Assembly: GCA_020438865.1 (NCBI GenBank)
Contig: JAGQTU010000026.1
Coordinates: forward strand, 1-46,280
Source of the DNA: Mycobacterium sp.
GTDB taxonomy: Bacteria > Actinomycetota > Actinomycetes > Mycobacteriales > Mycobacteriaceae
DNA: 46,280 nucleotides
Reading direction: 5' to 3'
How positions within the stretch are numbered: position 1 is the first letter of the stretch; each line of letters begins with the position of its first letter. A program made the translations under genes and the position numbers. Under the pieces are notes generated by a model. It saw nothing but the letters and a program-made list of their open reading frames with translations. It was not told where the DNA came from and searched no databases. Of the stretch, positions 7,677 to 15,334 are shown one piece after another.

Positions 7677-9197
7677 CTACGCCAGATCGGGCGTCGCGTC
7701 CACCAGCCGCTCGAACGCGCCGGCGAAGCCATCGACGATGGATTCGTGGTCGGGCACCAGCGTTGTGTCACAGGCGATTCCGACGATCACGGTGCCGTTG
7801 TACGACGAGATCGTGAAGCTCATCGGCTGATCCCCGGATACCGGCGCCCAGCCGACGATGCCCTCCACCCGGCTGCCCGCGAGGTACACCGGGATGGGCG
7901 GGCCGGGAACGTTGGTCAGCGTGCCGAGGGTGCGGTTGGTGAACAGGTCCACCGACGCCTCGTAGAGTCCGCGGCTCAGGCCGGCGATCGCGCCCTGCAG
8001 CGTGAAGGCGACCGCTGCCTCGTGTCCCTGCTTGATCCGGTTCATCCGCCGGTTGGCCGCGGCCAGCACCCGGCGGGCGTCCGGTTCGTCGGTGGGCAGT
8101 TCCAGCTGCACCAGCGCGAACTCGTTGCCCAGGGTCTCCGGCAGGGTGAGGTCCAGCGGCTTGAGGTTCACCGGGACCATGAACGTCACCGACGCGCACC
8201 GCGCCTCATGCGCGGTCAGATAGTCGTGCAGGGCGCCCGCGACGCTGGCGACCAGCACGTCGTTGACAGTGCAGCCGTTGGCCCTCGCGACGGCCTTCAC
8301 CTTGGCCAGCGACACCGGCTCGGACCACGCCACGCCCTTGGTGTCGCCCGCCGTGCCGGTCCAGATGGTGGCGTCGTTGCGGGTGCCGATCAACAGCTTG
8401 CGGACGGTGTCGACGTCTCCGGGCGCGGCCGAGAACACGTCGACCAGCGCGCCGCCGCCCGGCAGCACCCCGCGCACCGAGGCGGCGACGTCCGCGCCGG
8501 TGGCCCACGCGCCCGCGATCACGGTGTGCCCGGCGCCCACCGGGTTGCGCAACGCCAGTTGGCCGATCTCACCGGCGCGCGCCAACATTCGCGGCACATT
8601 GGCGACGGCGGCCCGCGCGGTGTCGGCAACCTCGGCCGCGCCGGCCCGGACCCGGCGGGCCAGCGGCTGCCCGGGCGCGTGCGGGTGTGCAGCGTGCTGG
8701 GTGACGCCCGGCCCGAGGATCGGGCCGCCCTGCGGGGAGGCGTCGAACAGGCTCATGGCCAGCTGGACCATCCGCATGCCGTCGGCGATGGCATGGTGGG
8801 TGCGCAGGATCATGGCGCTGCCCTTGCGGTAGCGCCGCACCCAGATCGCCTGCCACAGCGGCAGGTCGCGGTCGAGCATCTCGGTGCGGTGGGCCGCGAC
8901 CACGGCCTGCAGCGACCGCGGGTCGCCGGGCTTCTTCAGGTTGACGATCCGGACGTGGTCGTCGAAGTCGAAGTCCGCGAACGGCTCCCAGCACCAGGCA
9001 CCGTCGTCATCCTTGACCGCCCGGCTGCGAAAGACCGGGTAGCGCTCGATGAGCCGCTCGGTGACGACGGCGCGGACCTTGTCGAAGTCCAGCGGCTCGG
9101 CGGTCCACACCACCGAGTCGACGACCATCAGGTTGTTCGGGCGGTCCATCTCCAGCCAGAGCGCATCCTGCACACCGAGCCGCGTCAGTTCCGTCAT
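7677..9197 (-). CDS. Wax ester synthase/diacylglycerol acyltransferase (WS/DGAT family)
   Basis: A 506-residue acyltransferase predicted to move an acyl group from acyl-CoA to a diacylglycerol or long-chain alcohol, making storage lipid. It carries the catalytic HHxxxDG motif (HHAIADG, residues 134-140), an upstream PLW (113-115) and a CTVNDVLVA segment, in the order usual for the family. ATG at 9197 is preferred over GTG at 9200 because AGGGAGG sits 6 bases before it; its A is the last base of the upstream SDR stop. It is the last gene of a four-gene minus-strand unit. Mycobacteria carry many paralogues, so its specific substrate cannot be assigned. Confidence 0.88.
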   Translation of the reverse strand: MTELTRLGVQDALWLEMDRPNNLMVVDSVVWTAEPLDFDKVRAVVTERLIERYPVFRSRAVKDDDGAWCWEPFADFDFDDHVRIVNLKKPGDPRSLQAVVAAHRTEMLDRDLPLWQAIWVRRYRKGSAMILRTHHAIADGMRMVQLAMSLFDASPQGGPILGPGVTQHAAHPHAPGQPLARRVRAGAAEVADTARAAVANVPRMLARAGEIGQLALRNPVGAGHTVIAGAWATGADVAASVRGVLPGGGALVDVFSAAPGDVDTVRKLLIGTRNDATIWTGTAGDTKGVAWSEPVSLAKVKAVARANGCTVNDVLVASVAGALHDYLTAHEARCASVTFMVPVNLKPLDLTLPETLGNEFALVQLELPTDEPDARRVLAAANRRMNRIKQGHEAAVAFTLQGAIAGLSRGLYEASVDLFTNRTLGTLTNVPGPPIPVYLAGSRVEGIVGWAPVSGDQPMSFTISSYNGTVIVGIACDTTLVPDHESIVDGFAGAFERLVDATPDLA

Positions 9198-10030
9198 CAC
9201 GCACCTCCCTGTTCCACGCTGCCCATCGCGGCGGCGGTGGCCTGCGCGATGAGCTTGACGGCGTCGTTGCGGGTCATCGCGCCCATCACCTGGGCCAGGG
9301 CCCGCATCTGGTCGCCGACCAGATGCGTCGGGCCGTTGTTCAGGTTGGCGAACGCCTCGGCGACGACCTCGTCAACCGGCACCGCATCCTTGGCCGGGTG
9401 GTCCTCGGACGGGATCTGGCCGCGGCTGTGCTCGAGTTTGCGCAGCGCCGGGGTGTCGGTCTTGCCCAGGATCAGGCCCAGCACGTCGACGCCGCGATCG
9501 TGCAGTTCGGTCCACAGCGCCTCGGCGAACACCATGTCGAACGCCTTCGTCGCCCCGTAGGCCACCATGTTCGGCCCACCCGCGAATCCGGCGCCCGAGC
9601 CGAAGATCACGATGCCGCCGCGGCCGCGCCGCGCCATCGGCCCGGCGAAGTGGTGACACAACTGCACGGGCGCCACACAGTTGCGCTGGATCATCGACTC
9701 CGCGGCGCCGACCGGGCCGGCCAGGAACGGCCTGAAGTCCGGATCGGCGCCCGCGCAGTACACCAGGAAGCCGACGTCGATGTCGCCGGTGGCGGCGATG
9801 ACGCGCGCCGATGCGTCCGGCTCCGCGAGATCGACTGCGAGCGTTCGGGTTTGCACACCGGTCCGCCGGACGATCTCGGTGGCCAGTTCGTCGAGCACGT
9901 GTTGCCGTCGGGCCAGCAGGACCACGTTGAGGCCGCGGTCGGCCAGCTCGCCGGCAAACGCGGCGCCGACACCGTCGGATGCCCCCGCCACCACCGCCCA
10001 CGGGCCGTACTGCTCCGCGAATGTCGTCAC
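9197..10030 (-). CDS. Short-chain dehydrogenase/reductase
   Basis: A 277-residue NAD(P)-dependent oxidoreductase of the classical SDR fold. The cofactor motif GASDGVG lies at residues 16-22, the structural CAG segment near 92-94, and the catalytic Ser145, Tyr158 and Lys162 in FGSGAG and YGATK. The ERxxxE-like C-terminal part is not diagnostic. GTG at 10030 has GGAG upstream. It begins 4 bases after the SnoaL-like gene and its stop overlaps the WS/DGAT start, so these are probably translated together. It might make or remove the alcohol or ketone used by its neighbours; this is inference. Confidence 0.83.
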   Translation of the reverse strand: MTTFAEQYGPWAVVAGASDGVGAAFAGELADRGLNVVLLARRQHVLDELATEIVRRTGVQTRTLAVDLAEPDASARVIAATGDIDVGFLVYCAGADPDFRPFLAGPVGAAESMIQRNCVAPVQLCHHFAGPMARRGRGGIVIFGSGAGFAGGPNMVAYGATKAFDMVFAEALWTELHDRGVDVLGLILGKTDTPALRKLEHSRGQIPSEDHPAKDAVPVDEVVAEAFANLNNGPTHLVGDQMRALAQVMGAMTRNDAVKLIAQATAAAMGSVEQGGA

Positions 10031-10034
10031 GTTC

Positions 10035-10448
10035 TCACTCTCCGCCCACTGCCGTCACCCGCACCGGGGTGAACCGCCGGCGGGCGATCCGCCAGCCCCG
10101 CGGCGTCCGCACGATCTCGTCGTCGTAGAAGCCGACCGCGTTCACCCCGCTGCGGTTGTCGGCGGCCATGATCAGCCCGTCGACGTAGCTGCGCACCGCG
10201 GCCCGGTCGCCGTCGAGATCGATGGCCCGGTTGGTGATCCGGTGCAGGGTGTGGCCGGCCGCGGCGTGGGCAAGTTGCATGAACTCGGTGACGGCGTCCA
10301 CGCCGCTCCACTGCCCGATCTCGCCGTAGTCCAGTTCGCAGTCGGGGGTGAACACCGTGCGGAACAGCGCCCAGTCGCGCCGGTCGATGCCGGTGGCGTA
10401 TCGGATCAGCAGTTCGCCGATGTCCTGGCGGTCGTCGCGCTCACTCAT
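10035..10448 (-). CDS. SnoaL-like (NTF2-fold) protein
   Basis: A 137-residue protein with the NTF2/SnoaL pattern: N-terminal helix QDIGELLIRYATGIDRRDW, FTPDCELDYG, and a C-terminal beta sheet ending DDEIVRTPRGWRIARRRF. Family members are cyclases, dehydratases, isomerases or ligand-binding proteins, and the sequence does not say which. Its ATG overlaps the upstream methyltransferase stop by 8 bases and the SDR follows after 4 bases, so it belongs to the same operon. Confidence 0.75.
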   Translation of the reverse strand: MSERDDRQDIGELLIRYATGIDRRDWALFRTVFTPDCELDYGEIGQWSGVDAVTEFMQLAHAAAGHTLHRITNRAIDLDGDRAAVRSYVDGLIMAADNRSGVNAVGFYDDEIVRTPRGWRIARRRFTPVRVTAVGGE

Positions 10449-11013
10449 GGTGACGGTCTACCAGCGGCGCCCGGCGGGCCAGCAGCCAGGCCTCACCATC
10501 GCCCTCCCCGGTGGCGATGACGGTCAGCTTCGCGAACGCCGCCCTCAGCTCGCCGGGCTCGGCGCGGAACGGCCCCGGGGCGGCGCCGACCGCGCTGAGC
10601 ACGCTGATCGCCAGCAGCCCGCCCGGCGCCAGGCGGTCCGTGATCGCCCGGTCGAGGCGACGGTCCCGGAAGCGGTGACACACGATCACATCGACCGGTG
10701 GCCCCGGCGGCAGGCCGTCGTCGAGGTCCACGACCACGAAGTGGCAACGATCCTCGAGGCCGGCGCGGGTGGCCAGGTCGCGGGCCTGCTCGACGGCGAC
10801 CGGGGACACGTCCAGGCCGCGGACGGTCAGGCCGCGCCGGGCCAGCCACACGGCGGTGGTGCCCGGCCCGCAGGCCAGGTCGAGCACGGTTCCGGCGGCC
10901 GGGAACGCGTCGGCGTGCGGGCCGAAGACCGCCGGCGGGCCGATCGCCTCCGGTGCGGGCGCACCCCGGCTCGCATACCGCTCGTCCCAGCGGAGGCGGT
11001 CCCGCTCGCTCAC
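10441..11013 (-). CDS. Class I SAM-dependent methyltransferase
   Basis: A 190-residue Rossmann methyltransferase. The SAM motif I reads VLDLACGPGTTAVWLARRG, followed by VRGLDVSPVAV (acidic residue after beta 2) and FVVVDLDDGLP, then a late LAPGGLLAIS. GTG at 11013 gives the usual start (SERDRLRWDERY); the longer open frame runs into the divergent gene. It is first in the unit methyltransferase, SnoaL-like, SDR, WS/DGAT. The same N-terminal pattern occurs in thiopurine- or tellurite-type small-molecule methyltransferases, so the substrate is open. Confidence 0.8.
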   Translation of the reverse strand: MSERDRLRWDERYASRGAPAPEAIGPPAVFGPHADAFPAAGTVLDLACGPGTTAVWLARRGLTVRGLDVSPVAVEQARDLATRAGLEDRCHFVVVDLDDGLPPGPPVDVIVCHRFRDRRLDRAITDRLAPGGLLAISVLSAVGAAPGPFRAEPGELRAAFAKLTVIATGEGDGEAWLLARRAPLVDRHHE

Positions 11014-11065
11014 CCGCGCCACCCTACTTGCACCAAAGCGGCTCCCCAGCAGATCAGCGTCCCCG

Positions 11066-12157
11066 ATGATCACCCCCGTGACGCATCGATATCTGCGCCG
11101 GCTCGTGGCCGTGCTGGCCGCCGGGTTCCTGCTGGCCGTCGCCGCCCCAGCGGCCAACGCCTGCAGCCGGGTGACCTGGCTCGGCCCGGACGGCATGGTC
11201 ATCACCGGGCGCTCCATGGACTGGCCGTACTCGTTCAACTCGCATCTTTACGCGATCCCGCGAGGACTCATGCAGGACGGCGCCGGCGGGGTCAACTCGC
11301 TGACCTGGACCGGGAAGTACGGCGCGATCGAGGTCGCGGGCACCACCGACCCGGACGGCCCGATCGACGGGGTGTTCGACGGCATGAACGAAACGGGCCT
11401 CGTGGCCAACCTGCTCTACCTCGGTGAGGCCGACTTCGGGCCCCCGCCCACCGACAACCGCCCACGACTGTCGTTCGCCGCCTGGGTGCAGTACGTGCTG
11501 ACGATGTTCTCCTCCGTCAACGAGGTGGTCGACGCGTTCAGCGATCCGTCGATCTACATCGTGCCGATCAACTTCGGTCCCGGTGGGCGCGCCGCACCCA
11601 CGGTGCACCTGTCGGTCACCGACCCCGGCGGTGACTCCGCGATCTTCGAGTACCTGGGCGGCAAGGTGGTGGTGCACCACGGCCGCCATTACCAGGTGAT
11701 GACCAACAGCCCGACCTATGACCAACAGCTGAAGCTCAACGCCCAGTGGGAGAACCAGGACCGCAACAGGAACCTGCCCGGCTCGATCCAGTCGGCCGAC
11801 CGGTTCGTTCGCGCCTCCTACTACCTGAGCAAGCTGCCGCAGACCACCGATGAACGGCAGGCCGTCGCAGGGGTTTTGAGCGTGATCCGCAACGTGTCGG
11901 TGCCGTGGGGGGTCGGCGATCCGCAACACCCGAACCTGGCCCCGACCTATTGGCGTTCGGTGGCCGACTCGACGTCCAGGGTCTACTACTTCGAGTCGAC
12001 GCTGAGCCCGAACATCGTGTGGGTCAACCTGAACCAGCTGAACCTCGGACCGGGTTCGGGTGTGCGCGCGGTCGCGGTGGAGGGTTCGTACTCGCTGATC
12101 GGCAACATCAACGCGGATCTGGCTCCGGCACAACCGATTGCGTTCCTGGCGCCGTAA
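11066..12157 (+). CDS. Secreted linear amide C-N hydrolase (choloylglycine hydrolase/penicillin V acylase family, Ntn fold)
   Basis: A 363-residue exported amidase. Residues 1-32 are a signal peptide (basic start, hydrophobic core, APAANA end), and cleavage after Ala32 would leave Cys33 as the new N-terminal residue (CSRVTW). An N-terminal Cys is the nucleophile in this Ntn-hydrolase family, so signal cleavage may also activate the enzyme. GRSMDW, GMNETGL and the late SRVYYFES segment fit the family. ATG at 11066 was chosen; GTG at 11078 is also possible and neither has a strong ribosome site. Likely roles are hydrolysis of N-acyl amides such as bile-salt conjugates, penicillin V or acyl-homoserine lactones. 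Confidence 0.8.
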   Translation: MITPVTHRYLRRLVAVLAAGFLLAVAAPAANACSRVTWLGPDGMVITGRSMDWPYSFNSHLYAIPRGLMQDGAGGVNSLTWTGKYGAIEVAGTTDPDGPIDGVFDGMNETGLVANLLYLGEADFGPPPTDNRPRLSFAAWVQYVLTMFSSVNEVVDAFSDPSIYIVPINFGPGGRAAPTVHLSVTDPGGDSAIFEYLGGKVVVHHGRHYQVMTNSPTYDQQLKLNAQWENQDRNRNLPGSIQSADRFVRASYYLSKLPQTTDERQAVAGVLSVIRNVSVPWGVGDPQHPNLAPTYWRSVADSTSRVYYFESTLSPNIVWVNLNQLNLGPGSGVRAVAVEGSYSLIGNINADLAPAQPIAFLAP

Positions 12158-12158
12158 C

Positions 12159-12854
12159 TCAGCGACGCTCGAAGTGCTGGTAGTCGATCGGGTCGTGCCA
12201 GCCGCCACCCCAGGTCCAGCCGCGGTCGGTGAACGCCCGCACCGCAGGGTCACCGGCGTGCAGGATGCCGGGGTCGGTACGTTCGCGGTCGAGGTAGGCC
12301 GCGGCTGTTTTAGGCTGCAGATCACCGGATTTGGTGATGTAGGGGTTGATCAGTGGGTTGAGGTCGATGGCGCGGCCGTAGGCGTGCAGTGACCAGCTGT
12401 TGCCCGACGGCATCGGCCGGCAGTTGAAGGCCGAGGTGTTGTTGTCCTGCATCGACAGCTCATCGTCGGCCCTCGGATAGTGGTCGACGGTCTGCATCCT
12501 GGCGATCGGGTAACGCTGCCGCTGCAGGTCGCCGAAGATCGCGATCACGTCGGCCACCAGCGCCTCGTTGACCACGAGTGCGCCGTGGTGGGTCTGGTTG
12601 TCGAAGCCGACGTAGTCGAGTTCGACGCGGCGCAACTGTTCGGGCGGAACGGGGCAGCCGGGATGCCAGGTCGTACCGAGTTCGGCAGCAGTGACGGTCC
12701 TTACCGCCGCATCTCGCGGTGGGGTGCTGACCGGTGCGCGCGGCGGGGCCGTTGTCGCCGGTGAACTGGTCGCAGCGGGCGGCGTGGATGCGGGAGCGCA
12801 GGCCGCGATCAGGATCGTCGCGATGACCAGCATCGGTACCGCTCGCAACGACAT
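12159..12854 (-). CDS. Lipoprotein with M15-type D-Ala-D-Ala carboxypeptidase-like domain
   Basis: A 231-residue envelope protein. The N-terminus has a signal sequence ending in a lipobox (LIAAC, Cys19), followed by a Pro/Thr/Ala-rich linker (about 20-45) and a VanY/endolysin-like M15 domain. Zinc-site signatures are SLHAYGRAIDLNP (HxxxxxxD) and, near the end, DYQHFER. The family cuts peptidoglycan stem peptides, so cell-wall remodelling outside the membrane is likely. It ends one base from the convergent amidase stop. No operon partner is evident; the 123 bases on its 5' side before the next minus-strand gene could hold its promoter. Confidence 0.8.
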   Translation of the reverse strand: MSLRAVPMLVIATILIAACAPASTPPAATSSPATTAPPRAPVSTPPRDAAVRTVTAAELGTTWHPGCPVPPEQLRRVELDYVGFDNQTHHGALVVNEALVADVIAIFGDLQRQRYPIARMQTVDHYPRADDELSMQDNNTSAFNCRPMPSGNSWSLHAYGRAIDLNPLINPYITKSGDLQPKTAAAYLDRERTDPGILHAGDPAVRAFTDRGWTWGGGWHDPIDYQHFERR

Positions 12855-12977
12855 GGCCGGAGCCTACGCGGGCGGTCGGCCACTCAGGCCGCACTGGTTG
12901 TGCCCGGCTACGAGCGACTCTCTGGGCCATTCCGCGCGAAAGTCGCTGAAAGCCGGGCAACAGATGGTCCCCCGAAT

Positions 12978-13868
12978 CTACTGGCCGGGCCCCTTGGGCC
13001 ACTTGGCCATGCAGCCGAGGTCGATCGGGATGCTGGTGCCGGTCATGTGCCTGGCGGCATCGGAGGCCAGGAACAGCACCAGTTCGGCGACGTCCTCGGG
13101 CTCCAGCCACGGCGACGGCAGCGCGTGGTAGGCCTGCGAGGCCAACCGGAAGTCGTCCTTGCCGACCGCGCCGTCCAGGTCCGGGCGGAACACCTGATAG
13201 ATGCCCTGCGCGTTCATCAGGTGGGTGTTGCAGTTGGTCGGATGCACGATGTTGACCCGGACCCCGGTCGGCGCGAGGTGCAGCGCCATCTCCTGGGTGT
13301 AGGCGACCAGGGTCTGCTTGGAGAAGCTGTAGCCCGCTCCCCCGGGCCCCATGATCATCCGCGGGTCGGCCGACGACGTGGTGTTGGGAATGAGCGCGGC
13401 GGTGGATCCGGTGATCACGATGGATCCCCCGGTACCTGCGGGAATCAGGTGCGGGACGGCCACCGCGACGGTGTTCATCACCCCGATCAGGTCCACGTCG
13501 ACGGCGTCCTGGAAGTCCATCGGCTCCGGTTCGCCCATGGCCAGCGGGAGGATCCCGGCGTTGGCCATCACCGTGGTCAGCCGACCCAGCTCGGCGATCC
13601 CCTGCTTCAGGGCCGCCCGCAGTGCCTCGCGGTCGCGCACGTCGGCCTTGACCGCCACGCAGCGCCGGCCCGCCTGCTCGACCAGTGCCTTGGTGTCCAT
13701 CAGGCCGTCCCAGCTCGCCATCGGGTACGGGTTGGACTTGATGTCCTCGCAGATGTCGACGGCGATGATGTCCGCCCCCTCGCGGGCCTGCAACACCGCG
13801 TGCGCTCGGCCCTGGCCGCGGCCCGCGCCGGTGATGAAGGAGACCTTGCCCTCCATGCGTCCTGCCAT
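12978..13868 (-). CDS. Mycofactocin-coupled short-chain dehydrogenase (SDR)
   Basis: A 296-residue SDR with FITGAGRGQGRAHAV at the cofactor site and GADIIAVDIC just after. This pairing and the long insert before the second strand mark the mycofactocin-associated SDR subfamily, whose members hold NAD(H) tightly and pass electrons to the peptide redox cofactor mycofactocin. The catalytic YxxxK is in YSFSK. ATG at 13868 has an excellent GAGGAGG; a second Met four residues later is less well placed. No mycofactocin biosynthesis gene is in the window. It is divergent from the P450 cluster and may oxidise an alcohol made there. Confidence 0.84.
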   Translation of the reverse strand: MAGRMEGKVSFITGAGRGQGRAHAVLQAREGADIIAVDICEDIKSNPYPMASWDGLMDTKALVEQAGRRCVAVKADVRDREALRAALKQGIAELGRLTTVMANAGILPLAMGEPEPMDFQDAVDVDLIGVMNTVAVAVPHLIPAGTGGSIVITGSTAALIPNTTSSADPRMIMGPGGAGYSFSKQTLVAYTQEMALHLAPTGVRVNIVHPTNCNTHLMNAQGIYQVFRPDLDGAVGKDDFRLASQAYHALPSPWLEPEDVAELVLFLASDAARHMTGTSIPIDLGCMAKWPKGPGQ

Positions 13869-13908
13869 GTGTCCTCCTCGACGGCTGACCGACGCTAACA
13901 CAAAATAG

Positions 13909-13937
13909 TTGACTAGGTCGCCGGTCTACGCTTAGCT
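13909..13937 (+). promoter_or_regulatory. Candidate promoter of the P450 cluster
   Basis: TTGACT (13909-13914), a 17-base spacer and TTAGCT (13932-13937) resemble a vegetative -35/-10 pair in the gap between the divergent SDR and P450 genes. The -35 is good and the -10 is weak. Confidence 0.4.
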
Positions 13938-13939
13938 GG

Positions 13940-13970
13940 GCGAACCACCCGCCCGGGGACGGCGGTTCGC
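13940..13970. promoter_or_regulatory. Inverted repeat in the P450 leader, candidate operator or hairpin
   Basis: GCGAACC (13940-13946) and GGTTCGC (13964-13970) are perfect inverted arms around a 17-base centre that holds further partly complementary CGCC/GGCG. The repeat lies just downstream of the candidate -10 and 16 bases before the P450 start. It could be bound by the GntR regulator encoded next in the cluster or fold in the mRNA leader. Confidence 0.5.
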
Positions 13971-13986
13971 GCTGGAAGGACCTCAG

Positions 13987-15327
13987 ATGAGTGACACCAG
14001 GAAGAAGAACCACCATTACGACTTCGACCGGCACAGCCCGGACTACCGGTACCGCCATGAAGAGATCACCGCGGAGCTCCAGCAGAACTGCCCGATCGCC
14101 TGGTCGGACACCTACGAAGGCCACTGGGTGGCCAGCAGCAGTCACGCCGTGTTCGAGTTGGCCCGCTGCCCGCACATCTCCAACGATCACGATGTCAAGC
14201 GTGAGCGAAAGGGCTACCGGGGCATCACCATCCCCCACCGCGACGTCCCGATTCGGGGCGGAATGCTGGAGATGGATGCTCCCGAACATCGTTGGTACCG
14301 AACGGCTTTGAATCCGTACCTGTCGCCCGCCGCGGTCAAGCGCTGGGAGCCCTTCATTCACGAGGTGGTGCGGGCCGCCATCGACGAGAAGATCGCCGGC
14401 GGGCGCATCGACTTCGTCGACGACCTGGCCAACGTCGTCCCCGCGGTGCTGACGCTGGCGATGCTCGGCATTCCACTCAAGAAGTGGGCCCTGTACAGCG
14501 AACCCATGCACGCCTCGATCTACACCCCGGAGTACTCGCCGGAGATGCCCGCGGTGATGGAGACCTACTTCGCGATGGGCATGGATCTGATGAACCAGGT
14601 CAACGAGATCCGGGCGAATCCGCGGCCGGGATTGATCAACGCCCTGCTGGAGATGCGCATCGACGGTGCGCCGCCGCCGGAGGACGAGCTGCTGGGCATG
14701 CTGAACCTGCTCATCGGCGGTGGCTTCGACACCACCACCGCGCTCACCGCGCACGCCCTGGAGTGGCTGGGCCAGAACCCCGGCGAACGCGAGCGGCTCA
14801 GCCGGGAGCGCGAGATGCTGCTCGACTCGGCCACCGAGGAGTTCCTGCGCTTCTACACCCCCGCGCCGGGAGACGGCCGCACGTTCTCGGCCGACGTCGA
14901 GCTCGACGGCGTCGAGTTCAAGGAGGGTGAGCGGCTGTACATCTCCTGGTCGATGGCCAACCGCGACCCGTCGGTCTTCCCCGACCCGAACACGATCATC
15001 CTCGACCGCAAGGGCAACCGGCACTTCAGCTTCGGGCTGGGCGCCCACCGCTGCATCGGCTCCAACGTCGGACGAATGGTCTTCAAGGCGATGCTCACCG
15101 CGGTGCTCGACCGGATGCCCGACTACGTGTGCGACGCCGACGGCACCGTGCACTACGAGACCATCGGGGTCATCCAGGGCATGCGCCACCTGCCGGCCAC
15201 CTTCACCCCCGGTCCGCGGCTGGGCCCCGGGCTGGACGACACCCTGGACAAGCTCCAAGAGATCTGCGACGAGCAGGGGCTGGCCCGGCCCATCACCGAG
15301 CTGCGCGACGCGGCGCAGATCGACTGA
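13987..15327 (+). CDS. Cytochrome P450
   Basis: A 446-residue soluble bacterial P450. It shows the I-helix oxygen-activation motif GGFDTT (residues 245-250), the K-helix ExxR (Glu285/Arg288), and the haem loop FSFGLGAHRC with Cys356 as iron ligand. A good GGAAGGA precedes ATG 13987. It is the first gene of a run that continues with a GntR-type regulator, an amidohydrolase, an SDR, an EthD-like protein and a SnoaL-like protein. No ferredoxin or reductase gene adjoins it, so electrons must come from elsewhere. CYP family and substrate cannot be assigned by eye. Confidence 0.92.
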   Translation: MSDTRKKNHHYDFDRHSPDYRYRHEEITAELQQNCPIAWSDTYEGHWVASSSHAVFELARCPHISNDHDVKRERKGYRGITIPHRDVPIRGGMLEMDAPEHRWYRTALNPYLSPAAVKRWEPFIHEVVRAAIDEKIAGGRIDFVDDLANVVPAVLTLAMLGIPLKKWALYSEPMHASIYTPEYSPEMPAVMETYFAMGMDLMNQVNEIRANPRPGLINALLEMRIDGAPPPEDELLGMLNLLIGGGFDTTTALTAHALEWLGQNPGERERLSREREMLLDSATEEFLRFYTPAPGDGRTFSADVELDGVEFKEGERLYISWSMANRDPSVFPDPNTIILDRKGNRHFSFGLGAHRCIGSNVGRMVFKAMLTAVLDRMPDYVCDADGTVHYETIGVIQGMRHLPATFTPGPRLGPGLDDTLDKLQEICDEQGLARPITELRDAAQID

Positions 15328-15334
15328 GGCCCCG

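Noticed and set aside
7746-9560. 604-codon open frame on the plus strand
   Set aside because: Antisense shadow of the WS/DGAT and SDR genes, with low-complexity His/Arg/Gly-rich translation.
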